Shown here one piece after another: positions 1 through 7,584 of a stretch of 24,391 bases of DNA (positions are counted from its first letter, which is position 1; each line of letters begins with the position of its first letter). Under the pieces are notes generated by a model. It had not been told where the DNA came from. It made no database searches and saw nothing but the letters and a program-made list of their open reading frames with translations. Both the position numbers and the translations under genes were made by a program. Source of the stretch: CAYZPB01 sp964568525 (lineage in GTDB: Bacteria; Bacillota; Bacilli; Tepidibacillales; Tepidibacillaceae); contig CAZMPM010000017.1 in assembly GCA_964568525.1 (NCBI GenBank), positions 1 through 24,391 of the forward strand. Direction: 5' to 3'.

Positions 1-185
1 CTGAGGTTGTTCGCAACTTAATGCTTCGAAATCATGAGAAAGGTTTGTCAACTGGCGAACGAAAAATGCTGGATAATGCAAAGCAAATCCTTATTAGTGA
101 ATTAGTATTAGCGAAGGATTTAGATCAAGATGAAGCGTTCGAGCTGATTGATAAGATTATTCCGGAAGAGAATGCGTCTGTCTGA
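1..185 (+). CDS. carD: CarD/CdnL family transcriptional regulator, C-terminal part
   Basis: The frame read from position 3 is open from the window edge to a TGA at 183-185 and gives about 60 residues. It contains the conserved run LSTGERKMLDNAKQILISEL followed by a helical acidic end, which I recognise as the C-terminal helical domain of CarD/CdnL proteins. In that family, known function is binding of the RNA polymerase beta subunit by an N-terminal Tudor-like domain, while the C-terminal domain contacts DNA near the -10 element and stabilises open promoter complexes. The N-terminal domain is outside the window. The stop codon lies inside the terminator hairpin that follows, so this gene ends a transcription unit. 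The family call rests on recalled similarity of a fragment; the fold assignment is good, the exact role in this organism is inferred. Confidence 0.8.
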   Translation, partial: EVVRNLMLRNHEKGLSTGERKMLDNAKQILISELVLAKDLDQDEAFELIDKIIPEENASV

Positions 186-196
186 CGCATTTTTTT
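171..196 (+). terminator. Intrinsic terminator of carD
   Basis: AATGCGTC (171-178) pairs with GACGCATT (184-191) around a 5-base loop and runs into a tract of T (190-196). The hairpin overlaps the carD stop codon. It separates carD from yacL. Confidence 0.85.
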
Positions 197-261
197 ATCC
201 AGTACATTGAAAACTGAATATTTAAAGTGAAAGACTAAAAATAATTATTGGAGGTGAAACA

Positions 262-1356
262 ATGTTTAAGAAAATCTTTCAGATCTTTTCACTTATAATG
301 GGTGGAATTTTAGGTTACCTTTATTTACCAGAACTACTCGCAGTTTTGTCGAGTAAAATCAACATTGGCTTCGAATTTAGCGAGTTTTCGCTAAGTATAA
401 TTGGGATATTTGTTGGTGCAATCATACTTTTTATATTTATTTTATTATTATTAGACCCAATTATACGACTTTTCAAACTTATCGAAGAATATCTGCTTCA
501 AATTCCAGCTCTAGACTTAATGTTTGGCGGAGTTGGTCTAGCGATCGGTTTAATTATTGCGGTATTGGCATCGACTCCTTTTAGGAGTGTTCCCGTGATG
601 AATGTAATTGCTCCGGTACTTTTTGCGGGGCTATTTGGTTATTTGGGATTTGCAATCAGCATTAAAAAGCGTGAGGAAATGGCGGTGTTATTTCGTTCTA
701 ATCGGGAACGTGGTAGTAAGAAAGATGGAGAAATGCAATGCGCGAGCAAAGTACTTGATACGAGTGTGATTATCGATGGGCGAATTGCTGATATTTGTAA
801 AACGGGCTTTATTGAAGGAAAGCTCGTAATTCCGCAATTTGTTCTTGAAGAGTTACAACATATTGCTGACTCGGCGGATTCGCTGAAAAGAAATCGAGGT
901 CGACGTGGCTTAGATATTCTGAATAGAATTCAGAAAGAATTAGATATACCGGTTGAGATATATGAAGCAAATTACGATGATATTCTAGAAGTGGATAGTA
1001 AATTGGTTAAGCTTGCTAAGGCACTTAATGCTACTATTGTGACCAATGATTTCAATTTAAATAAGGTAGCTGCATTACAAGGGGTTCCGGTACTAAACAT
1101 TAATGAATTGGCTAATGCAGTTAAACCGGTGGTTATACCAGGCGAGGATATGACTGTACAGGTAATCAAAGATGGTAAGGAACATAACCAAGGAATTGCG
1201 TATCTTGATGACGGAACAATGATAGTCGTTGAAGATGGCCAGAAATACCTCAACCAGACAATAGATGTGTTGGTTACAAGTGTATTACAGACTTCAGCTG
1301 GAAGAATGATTTTTGTTAAACCAAAAGAGTTTAGCAATGGTTCACAATCATTATAG
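262..1356 (+). CDS. yacL: YacL-type membrane-anchored PIN-TRAM domain protein
   Basis: This 364-residue protein starts with four hydrophobic segments (about residues 5-28, 44-65, 86-105 and 112-134) followed by a basic stretch, so the rest is likely cytoplasmic. Residues 163-285 form a PIN domain, with the motif LDTSVIIDGR (D166, D172), an acidic pair in VLEEL (E196/E197) and ATIVTNDFNLNK (D263), i.e. the metal-binding carboxylates of PIN nucleases. Residues about 290-350 fit a TRAM domain, a small RNA-binding beta-barrel. This domain order and length match Bacillus YacL, whose cellular target is not firmly established. The start ATG has a good ribosome site (GGAGGTG, spacing 6). The gene stands after a terminator and 12 bases before ispD, so it probably leads the yacL-ispD-ispF-gltX unit. 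Nuclease activity is a family inference only. Confidence 0.9.
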   Translation: MFKKIFQIFSLIMGGILGYLYLPELLAVLSSKINIGFEFSEFSLSIIGIFVGAIILFIFILLLLDPIIRLFKLIEEYLLQIPALDLMFGGVGLAIGLIIAVLASTPFRSVPVMNVIAPVLFAGLFGYLGFAISIKKREEMAVLFRSNRERGSKKDGEMQCASKVLDTSVIIDGRIADICKTGFIEGKLVIPQFVLEELQHIADSADSLKRNRGRRGLDILNRIQKELDIPVEIYEANYDDILEVDSKLVKLAKALNATIVTNDFNLNKVAALQGVPVLNINELANAVKPVVIPGEDMTVQVIKDGKEHNQGIAYLDDGTMIVVEDGQKYLNQTIDVLVTSVLQTSAGRMIFVKPKEFSNGSQSL

Positions 1357-1368
1357 GAGCGTAGAACT

Positions 1369-2058
1369 ATGAATTGCGGAATAATCGTTGCTGCTGCTGG
1401 CCAAGGTAGACGCCTTGGTCTTAAGCAGAACAAAATATTGGTTGAATTAGCTAGGCGCCCGATGCTGATTTATAGTGTTGAGTGTTTTGTTGAATTTGCC
1501 TGGGCTAAGGAGATTGTGGTAGTTGTCCATGAGTTAGAGGTGGAGTTGATTGAACAGCTGCTTCGGGTCCATAATTTAGGGCAAGTGAAGGTGGTTCCTG
1601 GGGGTAGCGAACGACAGCATAGCATAAAAAATGGGCTGGAAGTGATAACGAGTGAATATGTTATGGTCCATGATGCAGCTCGTCCGTTTATTAGCAAGCA
1701 GTTAATTGGTCGTATCTATGATCGATTAATGGACATAGATGCGGTAATTCCAGGAACTCCCGTTGTTGAGACGATTAAAATGGTTGATGGCTATCAACGA
1801 GTTTATGAAACGCTTAATCGAGATCAGCTATGGTCGATTCAGACGCCGCAGGCCTTTCGCAGAACTTTATTGGTGGAGGCTTATAAACGTGCTGAGGCGG
1901 ATAAATTTTTGGGGACTGATGATGCTTCGCTGGTTGAGCGACTAGGTGTTGACGTAGAGGTCGTTATGGGAGATTATCGTAATCTTAAGGTTACAACTGC
2001 TGATGATTTATTACATGCCGAGGTAATCCTTCAAAACTGGAGTGATATGAATGATTAA
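1369..2058 (+). CDS. ispD: 2-C-methyl-D-erythritol 4-phosphate cytidylyltransferase
   Basis: IspD transfers CMP from CTP to 2-C-methyl-D-erythritol 4-phosphate, the third step of the non-mevalonate (MEP) isoprenoid pathway, in the cytosol. The 229-residue length is typical. The N-terminal nucleotide-binding signature appears as IVAAAGQGRRLG followed by lysines K19/K22. The conserved blocks VHDAARPF, LWSIQTPQAF, GTDDASLVERLG and NLKVTTADDL follow in the expected order; the lysine in the last one corresponds to the substrate-binding lysine near the C terminus. The start ATG follows an AGGAG site. The end overlaps the ispF start by 8 bases, which implies translational coupling of two successive-pathway enzymes, as in many Firmicutes. 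The catalytic N-terminal loop (GLKQNKILVEL) reads a little differently from the usual KPKAFL type, but both basic positions are kept. Confidence 0.95.
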   Translation: MNCGIIVAAAGQGRRLGLKQNKILVELARRPMLIYSVECFVEFAWAKEIVVVVHELEVELIEQLLRVHNLGQVKVVPGGSERQHSIKNGLEVITSEYVMVHDAARPFISKQLIGRIYDRLMDIDAVIPGTPVVETIKMVDGYQRVYETLNRDQLWSIQTPQAFRRTLLVEAYKRAEADKFLGTDDASLVERLGVDVEVVMGDYRNLKVTTADDLLHAEVILQNWSDMND

Positions 2059-2533
2059 GATAGGACAGGGTTTTGATGTTCACCGTTTGGTCAATGGAAA
2101 ACCTTTAATGATTGGCGGAATTCAGATTAAGCATCCGCAAGGTTTTCTTGCCCACTCCGATGGAGACGTTTTACTGCATGCTTTAACCGATGCTATTCTT
2201 GGTGCTTTAGCCTTAGGTGACATTGGCAAACTATATCCCGATACAATTGTAGAGACTGCGGGGATGGATAGCCGCATTATTTTAAGCGAGGTATGGGAAA
2301 TGGCAAAAAGCAAAGGCTACAGACTTGGTAATGTGGATCTGACAGTGCTAGCGGAGCGACCTAAACTTGCTCCGTATAACTTACAAATTCGCGAGTCTAT
2401 CGCTGGGATACTTAAGTGTGATGTTGAACTGGTTAGCTTAAAAGCGACGACAACCGAGGGGTTAGGTTTTACTGGTAGAGAAGAAGGAATTGCGGCTTTT
2501 GCAATTGTGCTTTTAGTTAATGCGAATGGATGA
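2051..2533 (+). CDS. ispF: 2-C-methyl-D-erythritol 2,4-cyclodiphosphate synthase
   Basis: IspF converts 4-diphosphocytidyl-methylerythritol 2-phosphate into the cyclic diphosphate with release of CMP, two steps after IspD in the MEP pathway. The 160-residue protein has the zinc ligands in the expected places: D9 and H11 in GQGFDVHRL and H43 in DGDVLLHALTDA. The segment ALGDIGKLYPDT and the C-terminal signature TTTEGLGFTGREEGIAA are both diagnostic. The ATG lies within the last codons of ispD, so the two are translationally coupled. It is a normal-length, apparently intact family member that should form the usual trimer with active sites at subunit interfaces (family knowledge). Confidence 0.96.
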   Translation: MIKIGQGFDVHRLVNGKPLMIGGIQIKHPQGFLAHSDGDVLLHALTDAILGALALGDIGKLYPDTIVETAGMDSRIILSEVWEMAKSKGYRLGNVDLTVLAERPKLAPYNLQIRESIAGILKCDVELVSLKATTTEGLGFTGREEGIAAFAIVLLVNANG

Positions 2534-2584
2534 TAGAATATTATAAATTTAAATTGTAAATCAGATAATGAGGAAGGGATAAAT

Positions 2585-4054
2585 ATGGCGAATCAAGAGG
2601 TGCGCGTTCGGTTTGCACCGAGTCCTACAGGGCATTTACATATTGGCGGTGCGCGTTCGGCACTCTTTAGTTATTTATATGCGCGGAAAAATAAGGGTAA
2701 GTTTATCGTGCGGTTTGAGGATACAGACCAGCTTAGGAATGTAGAGGATGCCGAGGAAAAACTATTAGATAATCTTGCTTGGTTAGGGATTGAGTGGGAT
2801 GAGTCGGTTGATGCGGACGGCCCTTATGGTCCCTACCGTTGTTCTGATCGGATTGATTTATATAAGAAGCATGCCGATGAGCTACTTGCAAGTGGACATG
2901 CCTACAAATGTTACTGTACAAGCGAAGAACTCGAGGTGGAGAGAGAAACTCAAGTTGCTGGTGGAATCACCCCAATGTATTCTGGAAAGTGTCGCAAGCT
3001 TACGCCGAGCGAATCAAGGCAGTTAGAGCAGGAGGGGCGTTCTGCGAATTTACGTTTTGCAGTTCCGGCTGACCAAATTATTATTGTTAATGATTTAGTT
3101 CGAGGACGGATTGAGTTTGAGAGTAATGGGATCGGCGATTTTATAATTATGCGTCCTAATGGGATGCCGACCTATAACTTTGCTGTAACGGTGGATGATC
3201 ACCTAATGAAAATAAGCCATGTTATTCGTGGTGAGGAGCATTTAACGAATACGCCTAGACAGCAATTAATTTATCGTGCTTTTGGTTGGGAAGAACCGGA
3301 GTTTGCTCATCTATCATTGATTTTGAATGAGGATCGCCACAAAATGAGTAAGCGCGATGAAACGATAATTCAGTTCGTTGATCAATATAAAGCGCTTGGA
3401 TTTTTGCCTGAGGCAGTACTGAATTTTTTAGCGTTATTTGGCTGGAGTCCGGAAGGCGAGCAAGAAATCTTTACTAAGGAAGAGTTAATCGAACAGTTTA
3501 GCTTAGAGCGGGTTTCCAAGAGCCCGGCAGTTTTTGACGTAAATAAGCTATACTGGATGAATAATCACTATATTAAAGAGAGCTCATTAGCGGAAATAGT
3601 CGAATTGTGTCGCCCATTTTTAGCGGAGGCTGGATTGATTGCGCAAGAACTAAGTGCAGAGGAAGAGCTGTGGGTAGAGCATTTGGTTGCACTATATAAA
3701 GACCAGTTAAACTACGGCCAAGAGATTGTTAAGTTATCCTCATTGTTTTTTGCGGAGGAATTGCATTATGATGATGAGGCGCAAAATGTGTTGGCGGACG
3801 AATCAACTCAGGTAGTTTTAGCGGCATTTTATCAGAAACAGCTGGCATTAGCGGGTTATAATCCAGAGGAGATTAAAACTTTGTTAGCAGAAGTGCAGGT
3901 GGAGACTGGTTATAAAGGGAAAAAGTTATTTATGCCAGTTCGTGTAGCGGCGACTGGGCAGACACATGGACCAGATTTGCCGACAACGATATCATTGCTT
4001 GGAAAACAGAAGGTGAGTAGTCGTTTAAAACAATTATTGACAAATCTCAATTAA
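2585..4054 (+). CDS. gltX: Glutamyl-tRNA synthetase
   Basis: GltX charges tRNA-Glu with glutamate. The 489-residue protein is a class I synthetase. The HIGH-type signature is PSPTGHLHIGGAR (residues 12-24) and the KMSKS-type loop is K253-M-S-K-R257. A cysteine-containing stretch after residue 105 (CYCTSEE) and a helical anticodon-binding C-terminal half follow. In Bacillus and many relatives this enzyme also misacylates tRNA-Gln, which is then repaired by the GatCAB amidotransferase; whether that applies here cannot be seen in the window. The ATG is preceded by GAGGAAGGG. The gene sits between ispF (51-base gap) and the cysES T-box. The last few codons of gltX contain a TTGACA that probably serves as the -35 box of the next unit. 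Confidence 0.97.
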   Translation: MANQEVRVRFAPSPTGHLHIGGARSALFSYLYARKNKGKFIVRFEDTDQLRNVEDAEEKLLDNLAWLGIEWDESVDADGPYGPYRCSDRIDLYKKHADELLASGHAYKCYCTSEELEVERETQVAGGITPMYSGKCRKLTPSESRQLEQEGRSANLRFAVPADQIIIVNDLVRGRIEFESNGIGDFIIMRPNGMPTYNFAVTVDDHLMKISHVIRGEEHLTNTPRQQLIYRAFGWEEPEFAHLSLILNEDRHKMSKRDETIIQFVDQYKALGFLPEAVLNFLALFGWSPEGEQEIFTKEELIEQFSLERVSKSPAVFDVNKLYWMNNHYIKESSLAEIVELCRPFLAEAGLIAQELSAEEELWVEHLVALYKDQLNYGQEIVKLSSLFFAEELHYDDEAQNVLADESTQVVLAAFYQKQLALAGYNPEEIKTLLAEVQVETGYKGKKLFMPVRVAATGQTHGPDLPTTISLLGKQKVSSRLKQLLTNLN

Positions 4055-4064
4055 TGGTTAAGAT
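4037..4064 (+). promoter_or_regulatory. Probable promoter of the T-box-cysE-cysS unit
   Basis: A perfect -35 hexamer TTGACA (4037-4042) lies in the last codons of gltX, and TAAGAT (4059-4064) follows after 16 bases. The predicted RNA start, near 4071, is just ahead of the T-box stem I. The -10 is imperfect (4 of 6). Confidence 0.55.
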
Positions 4065-4079
4065 ATAGTTAAAATATTA

Positions 4080-4315
4080 AGGCAATGATAAAGAAAGTAA
4101 GCGATCATTAATTAGTTAGAGAGATTCTTCTGAGGCTGAAAAAGAATCGAGGAGATTGCTGAGTGCGCTTTTGAGCCTGGGTGTTGAAGATAGAGTAAAC
4201 ACCACCGGGTAGCTCCGTTATCAAGCTTAGAGTGAGAATACTGTTTTGTATTCTAAACAGGGTGGAACCGCGGATAAACCGTCTCTGTGCATTAGCATAG
4301 AGGCGGTAATTTTTT
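4080..4315 (+). promoter_or_regulatory. T-box riboswitch, cysteine-specific, controlling cysE-cysS
   Basis: The leader carries the canonical T-box sequence AGGGTGGAACCGCG (4259-4272). Stem I can be built by hand. AGCGATC (4100-4106) pairs with GATTGCT (4154-4160) above a loop with AGTA (4096-4099) on one side and GAGTGCG on the other, placing the specifier codon TGC (Cys) at 4164-4166. The apical stem GATTCTT/AAGAATC (4123-4129/4142-4148) holds the AGAGA bulge and the CTGAAA terminal-loop motif. The acceptor-binding tetrad is TGGA (4263-4266), complementary to a UCCA end, which fits tRNA-Cys with its U discriminator base. Family knowledge: uncharged tRNA stabilises the antiterminator and lets transcription continue. 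So cysteine shortage should raise cysteine synthesis and tRNA-Cys charging together. Confidence 0.95.
4278..4315 (+). terminator. T-box regulated terminator before cysE
   Basis: ACCGTCTCTGTGC (4278-4290) pairs with GCATAGAGGCGGT (4295-4307) over a 4-base loop, 13 pairs including two G-U, followed by T at 4310-4315. It is the terminator alternative to the T-box antiterminator. Confidence 0.92.
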
Positions 4316-4354
4316 GTCTAATTTTGTAGAAAAGGTGCGAAAGGGTGAGTTTGA

Positions 4355-4975
4355 TTGTTAAAATTAATAAAAGAAGATATTGCAGTAATCAAGAAATATG
4401 ATCCATCTGCAAGAAATACATTGGAGATAGTGCTGACTTGCCCTGGGTGGAAAGCAACGCGCAATCATCGTTTAGCACATCGTTTGTGGAAACGTGAGAT
4501 CTATTTATTAGCTAAAATTGTAGCTGCGTGGACACGTTTTACAATGGGAATAGATATACATCCTGCTGCGGTAATCGGTAGAAGATTCTTTATCGACCAT
4601 GGTCGTGGCGCAGTTATTGGTGAGACTGCTGTAATCGGCAATGACGTATTAATTTATCAAGGAGTCACACTAGGTGGTACAGGTAAGGAGAAAGGTAAGC
4701 GGCATCCAACGATTAAAGATAATGTGATGATCTCGGCTGGAGCAGTAGTACTTGGATCGATTACGGTTGGTGAGAACGCAAAAATTGGTGCATCCTCTGT
4801 TGTTCTGCGTGATGTGCCTCCGAACGCTACTGTTGTTGGCGTGCCGGGAGAGGTAGTTATGCTAGATGGTGTTAAAGTAATGCGCAGTGATGAAATAATA
4901 GAGATTAGGATAAATGAACTTGAAGAAGAGATGAATCGGCTTAAGATTGAGATAGCTAGTCTGAGAAAGGAGTGA
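4355..4975 (+). CDS. cysE: Serine O-acetyltransferase
   Basis: CysE acetylates L-serine with acetyl-CoA to O-acetylserine, the carbon precursor of cysteine. The 206-residue protein has a short helical N-terminal domain and then a left-handed beta-helix of hexapeptide repeats (about 65-165). Catalytic residues correspond to D67 (in DIHPAA) and H82 (in FIDHGRG). The loop GGTGKEKGKRHP is the usual cofactor-site loop. The C terminus (about 180-204) is a short predicted coiled coil rich in Glu, Leu and Arg. The start is a TTG, chosen because it has an AAAGGGTGAG site 6-8 bases upstream and because upstream ATG/GTG codons are out of frame. It is the first gene after the T-box and is joined to cysS with a 9-base gap. 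Its length resembles the short Bacillus-type enzyme. Confidence 0.95.
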   Translation: MLKLIKEDIAVIKKYDPSARNTLEIVLTCPGWKATRNHRLAHRLWKREIYLLAKIVAAWTRFTMGIDIHPAAVIGRRFFIDHGRGAVIGETAVIGNDVLIYQGVTLGGTGKEKGKRHPTIKDNVMISAGAVVLGSITVGENAKIGASSVVLRDVPPNATVVGVPGEVVMLDGVKVMRSDEIIEIRINELEEEMNRLKIEIASLRKE

Positions 4976-4984
4976 AACAACTGA

Positions 4985-6388
4985 ATGTTATATATATATA
5001 ATACGCTGACCAATCAGAAGGAGAGGTTTGTACCAATTAAAGCTGATGTTGTCGACATGTATGTATGCGGACCAACCGTATACAATTTAATTCACATTGG
5101 TAATGCGAGGCCTTTAATAGTGTTTGATATGGTGCGCCGTTATTTAGAGTATAGCGGCTATACGGTTAAATATGTTCAGAATATTACTGATGTTGAGGAA
5201 AAGATTATTAAAAAGGCTCAAGAGCTTGGCATTGAGGCTGCGGAACTATCAGAGAGATATACGAAGGAATTTTTTGTGGATTTAAATAGCTTGGGAATAA
5301 GACCGGCAACAGTCTATCCAAAAGTGACGGAAAATATGGCGGGGATTATCAATTTTATTAAGCAGCTGTTTGAACTGGGTGCTGCATATGAGGTCGGTGG
5401 GAATCTATTTTTCCGTGCGAGTCATTTTGCTGAGTATGGTAAATTATCCAATCAGTATATTGATGATTTAAAAGTGGGGGCTCGCATCGAGGTAGATGTA
5501 CAGAAGGAAAATCCCAATGATTTTATTCTATGGCGTAGTGCGAAACCTGGCGAGGTTTTTTGGGAAAGCCCGTGGGGCAAGGGTCGCCCTGGTTGGCATA
5601 TTGAGTGTTCAACAATGGTAAAAGAATATTTAGGTGAAACGATTGATATTCACGGTGGTGGTGCCGATTTAATTTTTCCTCATCACGAAAATGAAATTGC
5701 GCAATCGGAAACGCTAACAAAGAAACCACTTGCATACTATTGGATGCATAATGCGTATTTAACTGTTGATGATGAGAAGATGTCAAAGTCAGTCAATAAT
5801 GTTATTACGGTACGAGGGCTTCTAGAAGAGCGCGAAGCGAGTTCATTGAAATTGGCTTATTTAAGCGTTCATTACCGCACACCAATCAATTTTACGGAAG
5901 AATTAATGGATACGACCGAGAAAAATATTTTGCGAATTAGAAATGTCTATCAACAATTAACAGAGTTAAAGGTTGGTGAAGGGAGCGCAATCAATCAGCA
6001 GATCAATAGATATATTGCTGATTTTACTTCAAGATTTGAGGCGGAAATGGATGATGATTTTAACACGGCAAATGCGATTAGCTTAATGTATGAGCTAATC
6101 AAGCGGGTTAATAGTTTTATCAGTGAAAATATTATTGGCCCCGCAGAAGCAGATGCGTTGCTTAATCTGCTAGAGACAATACTTGCCGTACTGGGTTTAG
6201 ACATAATTCTGCACGTGGATAAAACAAGTGAGACAGCAACTGATTGGATTGAGGAATTGATTGCTGCTAGAAATAATGCTAAGGCTAATAAAAATTGGGC
6301 TGAGGCAGATCGCATTAGAGATTTACTAAGTGAGAGAGGCATTTTACTTGAAGACACAGCAAAAGGCGTAAGGTGGAGAAGAAAATGA
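4985..6388 (+). CDS. cysS: Cysteinyl-tRNA synthetase
   Basis: CysS is a class I synthetase that charges tRNA-Cys, discriminating cysteine through an active-site zinc. Visible features of the 467-residue protein are the HIGH-type motif HIGN (37-40), the KMSKS loop K265-M-S-K-S269, and all four zinc ligands C28, C208, H233 and E237, matching the positions known for the E. coli enzyme. Its ribosome site AGAAAGGAG overlaps the cysE stop codon, so the two are probably coupled. Control is by the cysteine T-box upstream of cysE, which makes sense because the enzyme's tRNA substrate is the ligand of that RNA. The stop codon overlaps the proposed mrnC ATG (ATGA). Confidence 0.97.
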   Translation: MLYIYNTLTNQKERFVPIKADVVDMYVCGPTVYNLIHIGNARPLIVFDMVRRYLEYSGYTVKYVQNITDVEEKIIKKAQELGIEAAELSERYTKEFFVDLNSLGIRPATVYPKVTENMAGIINFIKQLFELGAAYEVGGNLFFRASHFAEYGKLSNQYIDDLKVGARIEVDVQKENPNDFILWRSAKPGEVFWESPWGKGRPGWHIECSTMVKEYLGETIDIHGGGADLIFPHHENEIAQSETLTKKPLAYYWMHNAYLTVDDEKMSKSVNNVITVRGLLEEREASSLKLAYLSVHYRTPINFTEELMDTTEKNILRIRNVYQQLTELKVGEGSAINQQINRYIADFTSRFEAEMDDDFNTANAISLMYELIKRVNSFISENIIGPAEADALLNLLETILAVLGLDIILHVDKTSETATDWIEELIAARNNAKANKNWAEADRIRDLLSERGILLEDTAKGVRWRRK

Positions 6389-6774
6389 ACGCATTAGCAC
6401 TAGCTTACTTGGGCGATGCAGTTTATGAATTGGCGATTAGAGAGCATGTTCTAAGTAAAGGAAATTACCGCCAACATGAACTTCATAAAAGAAGTGTAGC
6501 CTACGTTAGCGCAAAGGCACAAGCTGGAATCATTAAAGAACTTGAGCCGCAGTTAAGCGACGAAGAAATCGCAATTGTTAAAAGAGGAAGAAATACCAAA
6601 GGGCATGCTGCTCCGAAAAATACTGATGTTACGCAATACCGCTATAGTACAGGTTTTGAGACGCTTGTTGGCCACCTTTATCTAAGTAAAAATAGTGAGA
6701 GGTTAGCTGAAATAATTAGTTTTGCGATTGAGTATGTGGAGGTGTCGGCGAAAAATGAGCAAGCAAAGAAGTAA
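6385..6774 (+). CDS. mrnC: Mini-ribonuclease III
   Basis: MrnC is a homodimeric RNase III-like nuclease without a double-stranded RNA-binding domain; in Bacillus it matures 23S rRNA ends. The 129-residue protein shows the RNase III signature as LAYLGDAVYELAIR, with the metal-binding acid D11 (numbering from the chosen start), and ends with a conserved ETLVGHLYL block containing the second catalytic carboxylate. I chose the ATG at 6385 because AGGTGGAG lies 6-7 bases before it and it forms ATGA with the cysS stop; a GTG at 6373 in the same frame is possible but has no ribosome site of its own. It sits between cysS and rlmB as in Bacillus. Its end overlaps rlmB by 20 bases. Confidence 0.93.
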   Translation: MNALALAYLGDAVYELAIREHVLSKGNYRQHELHKRSVAYVSAKAQAGIIKELEPQLSDEEIAIVKRGRNTKGHAAPKNTDVTQYRYSTGFETLVGHLYLSKNSERLAEIISFAIEYVEVSAKNEQAKK

Positions 6775-7507
6775 TCAGCAAATAATTTCTGGACCAAATT
6801 CATTAAGTGAAGCGTTAGCCGCTGCAAGAGAGGTCACACAAATATTTATTGCCGAGGGAGCAAAATCAGCACGTATTGATGAGATACTTTTGCTTGCAGA
6901 GAAACGTAAAATCAGTATTAAAAAAGTGGCAAGAAAAGAATTAGAGCAAATCGTTGGCAACAGCAATCATCAAGGAGTGGCAGCGATAGTTGAAGCATAC
7001 TCCTATGTTTCGCTTGAAGATCTTATAGAAAGTACTAAAGATACTGAAAGGCAGCCATTATTAATTATGCTTGATGAACTGGAAGATCCACACAACTTAG
7101 GGGCTATTCTCCGAACTGCCGATGCGGTTGCAGCGGATGGAATTATAATTCCTAACAGAAGGTCAGTTGGTCTAACGACAACTGTAGCCAAAATATCGGT
7201 CGGTGCGATCGAACATGTTCCAGTAGCACAAGTTACTAATTTAGTGCAGACAGTTGAACGTTTGAAGAAAGAAGGATTCTGGATTGTGGGGGCGGATGCG
7301 AGTGGTAAGCAGTTATATTCAGAGATTGATTATAATATGTCAGTCTGCCTAGTGATCGGAAGTGAAGGACAAGGAATATCAAGACTGTTGCTGAAAAATT
7401 GTGATTATGTTGTGCGACTACCGATGCGTGGACACGTTAATTCGCTCAATGCTTCAGTTGCAACGTCAATTTTTCTTTATGAAATTTATCGTCAACGTGG
7501 ATATTAA
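6755..7507 (+). CDS. rlmB: 23S rRNA (guanosine-2'-O-)-methyltransferase RlmB-like (TrmH family)
   Basis: This is a SPOUT-class SAM-dependent 2'-O-methyltransferase of 250 residues. An N-terminal small substrate-binding domain (about 7-80) is followed by the knotted catalytic domain. Motif 1 is NLGAILRTADA with N114 and catalytic-type R120. Motif 2 is LVIGSEGQGIS with E204. Motif 3 is RLPMRGHVNSLNASVA (about 221-236), which forms the knot and binds SAM. In Bacillus the homologue (YacO) modifies 23S rRNA; the precise target guanosine here is inferred from the family. I chose ATG 6755, preceded by TGGAGGTG, rather than an in-frame upstream ATG at 6722 that would add 11 residues with no family resemblance. 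It overlaps mrnC, so the two rRNA-processing genes are coupled. No recognisable terminator follows before the sigH promoter. Confidence 0.93.
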   Translation: MSKQRSNQQIISGPNSLSEALAAAREVTQIFIAEGAKSARIDEILLLAEKRKISIKKVARKELEQIVGNSNHQGVAAIVEAYSYVSLEDLIESTKDTERQPLLIMLDELEDPHNLGAILRTADAVAADGIIIPNRRSVGLTTTVAKISVGAIEHVPVAQVTNLVQTVERLKKEGFWIVGADASGKQLYSEIDYNMSVCLVIGSEGQGISRLLLKNCDYVVRLPMRGHVNSLNASVATSIFLYEIYRQRGY

Positions 7508-7516
7508 AAAAAGTAT

Positions 7517-7545
7517 TTGACGTAAATGAATAATTGTAATATAAT
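7517..7545 (+). promoter_or_regulatory. Promoter of sigH
   Basis: TTGACG (7517-7522), a 17-base spacer and a perfect TATAAT (7540-7545) form a strong housekeeping-sigma promoter 66 bases before the chosen sigH start. The predicted RNA start is near 7552. Confidence 0.85.
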
Positions 7546-7553
7546 GTATCAAA

Positions 7554-7584
7554 TGCTAATAAATGGGACGCAAATTTATTGGTA
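7554..7584 (+). other. Hairpin at the 5' end of the sigH mRNA
   Basis: TGCTAATAAAT (7554-7564) can pair with ATTTATTGGTA (7574-7584), with two G-U pairs and a 9-base GGGACGCAA loop. It begins 2-3 bases after the predicted transcript start. AT-rich, so stability is modest. Confidence 0.4.

Noticed and set aside
207..236. Promoter for yacL with TTGAAA and AAGACT
   Set aside because: The -10 matches only 3 of 6 and spacing is 18; a promoter is expected after the carD terminator, but this one is too weak to list.
4657..5013. Minus-strand open frames opposite cysE, cysS, ispD, fusA and others
   Set aside because: They lie antisense to clearly conserved genes, have Ser/Ile-rich low-complexity translations, lack ribosome sites and resemble no family I know.
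6722..6754. Upstream in-frame starts for rlmB, rplJ (10795), rsmC-like (11785), rplGB (19830) and rpsL (20179)
   Set aside because: The longer N termini have no family resemblance, and the starts fall within ribosome sites, promoters or hairpins; the internal ATGs have good ribosome sites.
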